A stretch of 64,000 nucleotides of DNA, taken from the NCBI RefSeq assembly GCF_031954525.1, contig NZ_CP134867.1:4278001-4342000 (forward strand), written 5' to 3'. Of the stretch, positions 56,535 to 64,000 are shown piece after piece. Each line of letters begins with the position of its first letter. Position 1 is the first letter of the stretch. This DNA comes from Dyella sp. BiH032. Lineage in GTDB: Bacteria; Pseudomonadota; Gammaproteobacteria; Xanthomonadales; Rhodanobacteraceae. The translations under genes and the position numbers were made by a program. The notes under the pieces are model-generated. The model saw only the letters and a program-made list of their open reading frames with translations, was not told the origin of the DNA and did no database searches.

Positions 56535-57730
56535 GCGATCACCCGGCGTTTGGCGGCCAGCGAAGCGAAGGCACGCGCAAGTGCGGCGTCGATGTCGCGC
56601 ACGAGATCGTCGCCATCTTCGATACCGACCGAAAGGCGCAGCAGCGTATCGGCGATACCGGCGTTGCGGCGCGCCTCGGGCGCCATCGAAGCGTGCGTCA
56701 TCGAAGCCGGGTGCGCGACCAGGCTCTCCACGCCGCCCAGCGACTCGGCCAGCGAGAAGAACTGCAGGCCATCGACGAAAGCCTCGATCTGCGGCACGTC
56801 GCCTTCCAGCTCGAAGCTGAGCATGGCGCCGAAACCGGACTGCTGGCGCGCAGCCAGCGCGTGGCCCGGGTGCGCTTCCAGGCCCGGGTAGTAGACCTTG
56901 CGCACGGCCGCATGACCGTCCAGCACCTCGGCGATGCGCTGCGCGTTCTCCTGGTGCTGACGCAGGCGCACGCTGAGCGTGCGCAGCCCGCGCAGGGTCA
57001 GGAAGCTGTCGAACGGCGCACCGGTCAGGCCGTTGCAATTGCCCCACCACTTGAGCTGCTCGGCGACCGCGGCATCGCGCGCGATCACGGCGCCGCCTAC
57101 GACGTCGCTATGGCCGTTGATGTACTTGGTGGTCGAATGCACGACCACGTCGGCGCCCAGCAACAGCGGCTGCTGCAGCGCAGGCGACAGGAAGGTGTTG
57201 TCCACCACCACGAGCGCTCCGACCGCGTGGGCGGCCTGCGCCACGTGGCGCACGTCGGTGATGCGCAACAGCGGATTGGACGGGGTCTCCACCCACACCA
57301 GCGTAGGCTTGGCGGCAAGCCCGGCCGCCAACGCGACGCTGTCGGTGAGGTCCACGAACTCGACGCTGAAGCGTCCCTTCTTCGCCCATGCATCGAGCAG
57401 GCGCCAGGTACCGCCGTAGCAATCGTGGGCGGCCAGCACGCGGCCGCCCGCCGGCACCAGCTCCAGCGCCAGCGCCACCGCGGCCATGCCGCTGGCCGTC
57501 ACCACGGCACCGGCGCCCTGCTCCAGCTCCGCCAGCGCGTTGCCGAGCTGGTCGCGCGTCGGGTTGCCGCTGCGCGAGTAGTCGTAGGCGCGCTTGCCGC
57601 CGAGGCCGTTGAAGGCGTAGTTCGTCGACAGATGCAGCGGCGGCACCACCGCGCCGTGCTGAGTATCGGTCTCGATGCCGGCGCGCACCGCGCGGGTGAG
57701 GGTGCTACAGGGGGCGGTAGTGTCGCTCAT
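56531..57730 (-). CDS. metB: Cystathionine gamma-synthase / O-succinyl amino acid sulfhydrylase family PLP enzyme
   Basis: 399 residues of the Cys/Met-metabolism PLP family. Tyr/Arg region YDYSRSGNPTRDQL, cofactor Lys in HSTTKYINGHSDVVGG, and SLAESLGGVESLVAHPASMTH near the C-terminus. It would condense the O-succinylated product of the preceding enzyme with cysteine (cystathionine gamma-synthase) or sulfide. Start at ATG 57730 with AAGGA upstream. Second gene of the SAM-riboswitch operon. Confidence 0.9.
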   Translation of the reverse strand: MSDTTAPCSTLTRAVRAGIETDTQHGAVVPPLHLSTNYAFNGLGGKRAYDYSRSGNPTRDQLGNALAELEQGAGAVVTASGMAAVALALELVPAGGRVLAAHDCYGGTWRLLDAWAKKGRFSVEFVDLTDSVALAAGLAAKPTLVWVETPSNPLLRITDVRHVAQAAHAVGALVVVDNTFLSPALQQPLLLGADVVVHSTTKYINGHSDVVGGAVIARDAAVAEQLKWWGNCNGLTGAPFDSFLTLRGLRTLSVRLRQHQENAQRIAEVLDGHAAVRKVYYPGLEAHPGHALAARQQSGFGAMLSFELEGDVPQIEAFVDGLQFFSLAESLGGVESLVAHPASMTHASMAPEARRNAGIADTLLRLSVGIEDGDDLVRDIDAALARAFASLAAKRRVIA

Positions 57731-57783
57731 GGCAGTGTTCCTTAGCTTCTTGTCCGGTGCGGCGATGGTGTGACGGAAAAAGT

Positions 57784-58803
57784 TCAGGCCAGCGCTTCGC
57801 GCAGCAGCGGCGCGAGGCGATGGGTTTCCTTGAGGAAGGCGTCGTGGCCGTACGGCGACTCGAGCACTTCGAGCGTGGCCGGGCCATGCAGGCGACGCTG
57901 CAGTTCGCATAGGTCGGACAGCGGCACCAGGCGGTCGGACGGAAAACCGATCAGCGTGGCGGGCGCGGCGATGCGCTCCGGCGTCACGTCGTGCAGGTCG
58001 ATCGACTCGGACAGCGCCAGGAAGCGCTCGACGTCGAAGCGCTCGACGAAGCGGCGGCCGGCATGTTCGAGGTAATCCTCGACGGGGAAATGGAAACGTC
58101 CCTCGCGGAATTCCGGCGCGGCGGTGAAGCGACGCGCGAACTCCTCGCTGCCGCGATAGGTGGTCATGGCCAGCTGGCGCGCCAACGAAAGGGCCTGCTC
58201 CGGCTGCCCGGCTTCCAGGCCCAGGCGCACGATGCCGCGCTGCACGGCGCGCTGCGCGGTGGACAGCGGGTGCGGGCGGTGCGCACCGGCAAGCAGCACC
58301 AGGCGGTCCAGCGCGTAGGGATGGCGGGCGGCGAAGGCCAGGCCGGTCATGGCGCCATAGGAGGAGCCGACGAAGGCGTGCACGCGGCCGATGCCCAGCG
58401 CCTCGACCAGGGCGGCCAGGGCGTCGGCCTGGTCCTCGCTGGAGACGGCGGAGGCGCCGTCGAAGTCCGCTGGGGTAAGCCAGTCGATCGACAGGACGCG
58501 GTAGCGGTCCAGATCGATCGGCCGCCCGGCACCGACGGCCTCCTGCCACCAGCCGGGCGCGGTCTCGTCGTCCAGTGCCACCACGTCGCGGTGGGCGGAG
58601 ATGCCGCCCTGCACGATGACGGTGGGCGCGTCGGGCGCACCGCACCACAGGTAGCGCACATCGACTTCGCAGGGGAGGCTGCCGTACTTGGGGGTGAAGC
58701 GGATGCGGCGGGAGCTGCGCTGCGTGGTGAGGTCCGCGCGGACGGCACCCGCCGGGGTACAGGGCGTGGCGGCGGTGGTGGCGGACAAGGGCTGGCTGGA
58801 CAT
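57784..58803 (-). CDS. metX: Homoserine or serine O-succinyltransferase, MetX-like
   Basis: A 339-residue alpha/beta-hydrolase-fold acyltransferase. VIVQGGISAHRDVV is near the N-terminus, the nucleophile elbow is FVGSSYGAMTGLAFAARHP, and Asp and His lie in FPSDRLVPLSD and SPYGHDAFLKE. It is shorter than acetyl-type MetX (about 370-380). Related xanthomonad proteins have been described as homoserine or serine O-succinyltransferases, so the substrate (homoserine for methionine, serine for cysteine) is open. ATG 58803 lies 6 nt after GGAG, which the leader hairpin can hide. Confidence 0.85.
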   Translation of the reverse strand: MSSQPLSATTAATPCTPAGAVRADLTTQRSSRRIRFTPKYGSLPCEVDVRYLWCGAPDAPTVIVQGGISAHRDVVALDDETAPGWWQEAVGAGRPIDLDRYRVLSIDWLTPADFDGASAVSSEDQADALAALVEALGIGRVHAFVGSSYGAMTGLAFAARHPYALDRLVLLAGAHRPHPLSTAQRAVQRGIVRLGLEAGQPEQALSLARQLAMTTYRGSEEFARRFTAAPEFREGRFHFPVEDYLEHAGRRFVERFDVERFLALSESIDLHDVTPERIAAPATLIGFPSDRLVPLSDLCELQRRLHGPATLEVLESPYGHDAFLKETHRLAPLLREALA

Positions 58804-58845
58804 CTCGCTCTCCGGTTCGGGCATCGCCCTGCGGATCCGGAGAGG
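58804..58845 (-). promoter_or_regulatory. Shine-Dalgarno-sequestering hairpin of metX (riboswitch expression platform)
   Basis: In the minus-strand leader CTCTCCGG (58844-58837) is exactly complementary to CCGGAGAG (58815-58808), which contains the metX ribosome-binding site; a nested GGGC/GCCC stem closes the loop. There is no T run, so control looks translational. A further CCGGCA/TGCCGG hairpin (58873-58858) lies between this and the aptamer and could serve as the alternative fold. Confidence 0.75.
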
Positions 58846-58883
58846 TCGCCACGCGAACCGGCACGATTGCCGGCACGAAGCTC

Positions 58884-58999
58884 GCCCATCTCTCGGCGGC
58901 GCTTCAGCGCCTCCGCAGGAGTTGGCACCGTCGCGGGCGGATCCCGCAGGTTGCCCCGGCTTCAAAGGGCCTGTCCCTCAGCCGGTCTCGATGAGTGAC
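58884..58999 (-). promoter_or_regulatory. SAM-I riboswitch aptamer (S-box)
   Basis: Read on the minus strand, the leader contains the S-box core: the kink-turn and J1/2 element GCTGAGGGACAGGCCC, then TTTGAAGCC and GGGGCAACC, followed by GGTGCCAACTCC and the closing GAGATGGG, which pairs with CTCATC at the 5' end to form P1. It binds S-adenosylmethionine and would shut off metX-metB-hom when SAM is plentiful. Confidence 0.92.
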
Positions 59000-59005
59000 G
59001 GGCAC

Positions 59006-59033
59006 TCTATCGGCGCATGGAAGGCGATGTCAA
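59006..59033 (-). promoter_or_regulatory. Putative promoter of the metX operon
   Basis: TTGACA (59033-59028), 16-nt spacer, GATAGA (59011-59006). A start a few bases later would place the riboswitch at the very 5' end of the transcript. Confidence 0.55.
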
Positions 59034-59039
59034 TAGTTT

Positions 59040-59079
59040 GGACGTCTAAACGTCTACACATCCACACGTCCGATCGTCG
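59040..59079. promoter_or_regulatory. Five tandem 8-bp repeats resembling met boxes
   Basis: Core hexamers ACGTCT, ACGTCT, ACATCC, ACGTCC and TCGTCG begin at 59042, 59050, 59058, 59066 and 59074, exactly 8 bp apart. A sixth ACGTCC at 59091 is out of phase by one. They lie just upstream of the metX -35 and between the divergent metX and dioxygenase genes. The E. coli MetJ box consensus is AGACGTCT in tandem octamers, so a MetJ-like or other methionine regulator is suggested. Confidence 0.5.
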
Positions 59080-59216
59080 ATCGGCTTTGGACGTCCGAAC
59101 GGTCCCAGCCCTTGCAGGGCAAGGGATCCGCGCGCCACCGGGCGCTCCCGCCCGCCATGCCGCGCCCCCTCGGCGGCGCTATGCTTGGCCGCTTTCCCAC
59201 TCCCCCCGGGACACTC

Positions 59217-59948
59217 ATGACCGACCCCGACCACCAGGCCGCCTCCCCCCAGGCCCTGCGCGGGCTGCTCCGCGCCGACGGCTTCGCCTTCGTCGCCCAC
59301 CGCGCCATGCAGGACCTGCTCGGGGGCATGGCGGACTGGGCCGCCTTCGCGGCCAGCTGGAATGACCTGGGACCCGACGACTACCTGGCCGCGAAAGGCC
59401 GCCAGCGGCGGCGGCGGCACGCCGTCTTCGCTGCCGGGCCGGAGGGGCCGTTCGAGCGGCGCGAGCACCAGCCGCACTACCAGAGCCTGGACTACAACCG
59501 CTTGCAAGGGGGTATCGAGCGCTGGTTCGAGCCGATCCTGCCGGAGGTCGCCGAAGGGGCCAGCCTGCAGGGCATCCTGCGTTTCGCCCGCGATTTCTTC
59601 ACCCCCCTGGCGCCCCAGGTCGCCCGCTGGCATGTGGAGGTGCACCAGTTCCGCATCGAGGCCCGGGCCGGCCTGGCAGGCGAGCCCACGCCGGAAGGCG
59701 TGCATCGGGACGGCGTGGACTATGTACTGGTGCTGCTGGTGGACCGGGAGAACATCGAAAGCGGCACCACCACCATCCACGGCCCGGACGGCCGCCTGCT
59801 GGGCAGCTTCACCCTCACCCACCCGCTGGACGCCGCGCTCGTCGACGACGCCCGGGTCTTCCACGGCGTCACGCCGGTGACGCCGCGCGACCCGTCGCGG
59901 GCGGCGCACCGGGACGTGCTGGTGGTGACGCTCCGGAGGCATGAATGA
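59217..59948 (+). CDS. 2-oxoglutarate/Fe(II) dioxygenase, amino-acid hydroxylase-like
   Basis: 243 residues fitting the 2OG-Fe_Oxy_2 family, whose studied members hydroxylate free amino acids such as isoleucine and can oxidise methionine. Probable iron ligands are His and Asp in EGVHRDGVDY and the distal His in ARVFHGVTPV; the Arg for 2-oxoglutarate is likely in the final DPSRAAHRDVLVVTL. It is divergent from the methionine operon across the octamer array, so it may share its control. Substrate is not determinable. Confidence 0.82.
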   Translation: MTDPDHQAASPQALRGLLRADGFAFVAHRAMQDLLGGMADWAAFAASWNDLGPDDYLAAKGRQRRRRHAVFAAGPEGPFERREHQPHYQSLDYNRLQGGIERWFEPILPEVAEGASLQGILRFARDFFTPLAPQVARWHVEVHQFRIEARAGLAGEPTPEGVHRDGVDYVLVLLVDRENIESGTTTIHGPDGRLLGSFTLTHPLDAALVDDARVFHGVTPVTPRDPSRAAHRDVLVVTLRRHE

Positions 59949-60034
59949 GGCGGAGCATTCTCTGGTGAAAGGTGCTGTCGACACGATGCCCGTCCTTGCG
60001 CCAAGCTGTTGTATTCCGTCATCGCCAAGCTGCC

Positions 60035-60388
60035 ATGTCCGTCGCCGCCGTCATCGTCATCGCCCTGGTCGCCCTGCTCCACGCGTGGTTCCTGGTCCTT
60101 GAGATGTTCCTGTGGGAGAAGCCCTCCGGCCGCCGGGCGTTCGGGACCACGGCGGAGTTCGCCGCCCAATCGAAGGTGCTGGCCGCCAACCAGGGCCTGT
60201 ACAACGGCTTTCTGGCCGCGGGGCTGCTGTGGGCGCTATGGCTGGGCGCGGACGGCGTGGCCGTCGCCCGCTTCTTCCTCGGCTGCGTGCTGGTGGCCGG
60301 CGTGTACGGCGGCTTCACGGCGGCCCGCCGCATCCTGCTCTTCCAGGCCGCGCCCGCCGCGCTGGGCCTGATCCTGCTCGGGTTTTGA
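60035..60388 (+). CDS. DUF1304 family membrane protein
   Basis: 117 residues, four hydrophobic helices (AAVIVIALVALLHAWFLVLEMF; NGFLAAGLLWALWLG; FFLGCVLVAGVYGG; AAPAALGLILLGF). The HAWFLVLEMFLW start and NQGLYNGFLA are DUF1304 features. Function unknown. It ends 4 nt before the M24 gene. Confidence 0.87.
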   Translation: MSVAAVIVIALVALLHAWFLVLEMFLWEKPSGRRAFGTTAEFAAQSKVLAANQGLYNGFLAAGLLWALWLGADGVAVARFFLGCVLVAGVYGGFTAARRILLFQAAPAALGLILLGF

Positions 60389-60392
60389 CCGC

Positions 60393-61085
60393 ATGAACGC
60401 TGCCACCGACCACACGCGCCTCGCCTCCTCGTCTCGCGAGGCGGTCGGGCCGGCCTTCGATCCCGCGCTGATGCTGCGCGCCCGCGAGCGCAGCTGGGCC
60501 GCCCTGCGCGGCATCCGCGAACGGATGCGGCCGGGCATCAGCGAGGACGAAGCCCGGGCCGAGGCGGCCGAGGTGTTCCGCTCCCTGGGCATGGAACGCC
60601 TGTGGCATCCGGTGGTGATCCGCATCGGCGAGAACACCACCAGGACCTTCCGCGAGCGCTCCAACCCAGACGTGAGGCTGGGCGAGGACGACATCTACTT
60701 CATCGACCTGGGCCTGGTGTTCGATGGCCACGAGGGCGACGTAGGCGACACCTTCAGCACCGGCACCGATCCGGCGAAGCAGGCCTGTGCCGCGGCCGCG
60801 CGCACGCTGTTCGACGAGGTGGCCGGTGCCTGGCGCACACAGGGGCTGAGCGGCGAGGCGCTGTACGCTTTCGCCGCCGAACGGGCGGAAGCCATGGGCT
60901 GGCGCCTCAACCACGCCATCAAGGGGCACCGGGTGAGCGACTTTCCGCACGCCATCCACAAGGCCGGCGACCTCGGTACGCTCGACTGCGCGCCTTCCGG
61001 CGGCCTGTGGATCCTGGAGATCCAGATCGCCCACCCGACCGAGCCCTACGGCGCCTTCTACGAGGACCTGCTGGTCCAGGAGTAG
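60393..61085 (+). CDS. M24-family metallopeptidase fold protein
   Basis: 230 residues with the pita-bread fold of methionine aminopeptidase and prolidase. All five metal-ligand positions look present: Asp in FIDLGLVF, Asp in GDVGDTFS, His in FPHAIHK, Glu in WILEIQIA and Glu in FYEDLLVQ. It lacks the N-terminal domain of prolidases. Substrate unknown; it may be an amidinase- or dipeptidase-like enzyme. Four nt after the DUF1304 gene, so likely co-transcribed. Confidence 0.83.
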   Translation: MNAATDHTRLASSSREAVGPAFDPALMLRARERSWAALRGIRERMRPGISEDEARAEAAEVFRSLGMERLWHPVVIRIGENTTRTFRERSNPDVRLGEDDIYFIDLGLVFDGHEGDVGDTFSTGTDPAKQACAAAARTLFDEVAGAWRTQGLSGEALYAFAAERAEAMGWRLNHAIKGHRVSDFPHAIHKAGDLGTLDCAPSGGLWILEIQIAHPTEPYGAFYEDLLVQE

Positions 61086-61118
61086 GCTGCCCCAAATCAA
61101 CGTCGCCGGAGCCTGTCG

Positions 61119-61613
61119 ATGCCCGTCGAGTTCCTGCCCATGGACGGCGGCTGCACCTGCGGCAAAGTCCGCTACCGCCTGCTGAGCAAGCCGCTGATCG
61201 TGCAGTGCTGCCATTGCCGCTGGTGCCAGCGCGAGAGCGGCGCCGCGTTCGCGCTGAACGCGATGATAGAAACCGACCGGGTCCAGCCGTTGCGCGGCCG
61301 ACCGCTGCTGGAAACCATCCCCAGCTTCAGCGGCAAGGGCCAGGAGGTCGCGCGCTGTCCGGACTGCATGGTGGCACTCTGGAGCCACTACGCCGGCGGC
61401 GGCGCCACCTTCGCCTACGTTCGCGTGGGCACACTGGACGACCCCGACCGCCTGCCGCCGGACATCCACGTCTTCACCGCCAGCAAGCAGCCCTGGGTGG
61501 TGATTCCCGAGGGCTCCCGGGCGGTGCCGGCGTTCTATCGCCGCAGCGAGGTCTGGACCGCGGAGAGCCTGGAGCGGCGCCGGATCGCGCTCGAAGGGGC
61601 CGGAGGGGCCTAG
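61119..61613 (+). CDS. GFA-family zinc protein (glutathione-dependent formaldehyde-activating-like)
   Basis: 164 residues with the GFA/CENP-V fold. Zinc-binding Cys motifs are [20 protein letters not shown] and [11 protein letters not shown]. Only some family members act on formaldehyde-glutathione; here no glutathione pathway neighbours are present, so the name is structural. 33 nt after the M24 gene. Confidence 0.88.
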   Translation: MPVEFLPMDGGCTCGKVRYRLLSKPLIVQCCHCRWCQRESGAAFALNAMIETDRVQPLRGRPLLETIPSFSGKGQEVARCPDCMVALWSHYAGGGATFAYVRVGTLDDPDRLPPDIHVFTASKQPWVVIPEGSRAVPAFYRRSEVWTAESLERRRIALEGAGGA

Positions 61614-61659
61614 GCGCAGTACAATCGCGGGTTTGCAATCGACGTCCCGGCCCGCCAGC

Positions 61660-63261
<1,602 letters not shown>

Positions 63262-63310
63262 TCCCGGGCGGCGCGGACCCGCGCCGCCTTCACGACAGCT
63301 GGAGGTCTTC

Positions 63311-64000
63311 ATGCGGAACGCCCCCTCGCCCGCCTTCGTCGCGCCGGCCTTTGCCACCCCCGCCGACGCGACGGCCCGGCAGCGCTGGCTGGTGTTCTCA
63401 CCAGTGGCGCGCATCGTCAACTTTGCCGTGACGATGATCGCCGCCAACCTGCTGCTCGGCTCGCTCATGCACATGCTCGGTTGGTCCCGCGCCGAAGCCG
63501 ATCCGCTGCTGCGTGCGTTCGCCATGCTGCTCGGCCAGGTCATCGCGCCGCTGCTTGCCTACGTCGTGCTGGTCCGCGCCGTCGAGCGCCGCCCGCTCGC
63601 GGAGCTGTCGCTGCGCCGGCTGCCCGCACAGGGCGGTCTCGGCCTGCTGGTCGGCACCGCGCTGATGGGCGCGACGGTGACCTTGCTCTGGCTGCTGGGC
63701 AGCTATCACGTCATCGGCACGAACCCTTCCGCCGACTGGGTGCCCGCCGTGCTGGTCGTGGGGCTGGGTGCCGGCCTGGGCGAGGAGATCATTTCCCGCG
63801 GCGTGCTGTTTCGCATCATCGAGGAAGGCCTCGGCACCTGGTGGGCACTCGGCATCTCGGCGGTGTTCTTTGGCGCCGCGCATATTGGCAACCCGGGCGC
63901 GACGCCGTGGAGTTCCGCGGCGATCGCCATCGAGGCAGGCATCCTGCTGGGGCTGCTGTATCACGTGACCCGTTCGCTGTGGGTGTGCGCCGGCATGCAC
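63311..64000 (+). CDS. CPBP-family intramembrane metalloprotease, 3' end beyond the window
   Basis: 230 residues visible of a multi-helix inner-membrane protein. The CPBP/Abi motifs are LGEEIISRGVLFR (EExxxR) and VFFGAAHIGNPG with a catalytic His; the third motif would lie near the cut end. GGAGG stands 5 nt before ATG 63311. In other bacteria such proteases process prenylated or immunity-linked peptides; here no substrate is suggested. Confidence 0.88.
   Translation, partial: MRNAPSPAFVAPAFATPADATARQRWLVFSPVARIVNFAVTMIAANLLLGSLMHMLGWSRAEADPLLRAFAMLLGQVIAPLLAYVVLVRAVERRPLAELSLRRLPAQGGLGLLVGTALMGATVTLLWLLGSYHVIGTNPSADWVPAVLVVGLGAGLGEEIISRGVLFRIIEEGLGTWWALGISAVFFGAAHIGNPGATPWSSAAIAIEAGILLGLLYHVTRSLWVCAGMH

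Noticed and set aside
63311..64000. The CPBP protease as part of a phage-defence or bacteriocin system
   Set aside because: No peptide, immunity or defence neighbours are visible and the gene is cut by the window end.

Overview
The window is 64 kb of very GC-rich chromosomal DNA. Gene content and order (sucD-sucC beside pilS, lptFG divergent from pepA-holC, a metX-metB-hom operon behind a SAM riboswitch, TonB-dependent uptake of sugars) suggest a gammaproteobacterium of the Xanthomonadales, most likely the Rhodanobacteraceae (Rhodanobacter/Dyella/Luteibacter/Frateuria type). This is inferred from gene content only. I saw no rRNA or tRNA genes, CRISPR array, insertion sequence or prophage.

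Layout. 1-8.6 kb is housekeeping: the 3' part of otsA, pgeF-rluD, bamD, a GNAT acetyltransferase preceded by a 20-codon leader-like ORF, nadE, and the argO/argP pair. 8.6-13.5 kb holds a compact Csu-type chaperone-usher pilus operon (pilin, chaperone, usher, two-domain tip protein) faced by a miniature spore-coat-U-like gene. 13.8-17.8 kb has sucCD and the pilus sensor kinase pilS. 17.8-33.7 kb is an alpha-glucoside utilisation locus: a LacI-type regulator, a 46-bp perfect palindromic operator, a GH65 phosphorylase fused to beta-phosphoglucomutase, a TonB receptor, an MFS transporter, two tandem secreted GH65 enzymes, a GH37 trehalase and a secreted esterase. This locus lies exactly between pilS and its partner pilR (33.8-35.2 kb).

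35.2-35.8 kb is an intergenic mosaic of perfect hairpins. 35.8-43.9 kb carries lptG/lptF, pepA, holC and a giant beta-propeller hybrid histidine kinase. 44-48.7 kb is a five-gene, tightly packed operon in which two dynamin-like/DUF697-type GTPases bracket YceI - cytochrome b561 - YceI. 48.7-55.4 kb has a glutaredoxin-like gene, L-serine ammonia-lyase, an unusual 856-residue LysM protein with a hydrophobic C-terminal region, an APC permease and a small membrane protein. 55.4-59.1 kb is the methionine (or cysteine) operon metX-metB-hom, transcribed leftwards behind a SAM-I riboswitch whose downstream hairpin sequesters the ribosome-binding site. Tandem octamers resembling met boxes lie just upstream of its promoter. 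59.2-64 kb has a 2OG-Fe(II) dioxygenase, DUF1304, M24 peptidase-fold, GFA-like and prfC genes, and a CPBP protease cut by the window end.

How the parts work together: the sugar locus looks like a complete path from outer membrane to glucose 6-phosphate. The TonB receptor imports; periplasmic GH65 and GH37 enzymes trim; the MFS protein crosses the inner membrane; the cytosolic phosphorylase releases beta-glucose 1-phosphate, which its own fused mutase converts to glucose 6-phosphate. Single LacI-type control over the operator is inferred. The best candidates for undescribed biology are this locus, the GTPase/YceI/b561 operon, the LysM protein and the short leader ORF upstream of the acetyltransferase.
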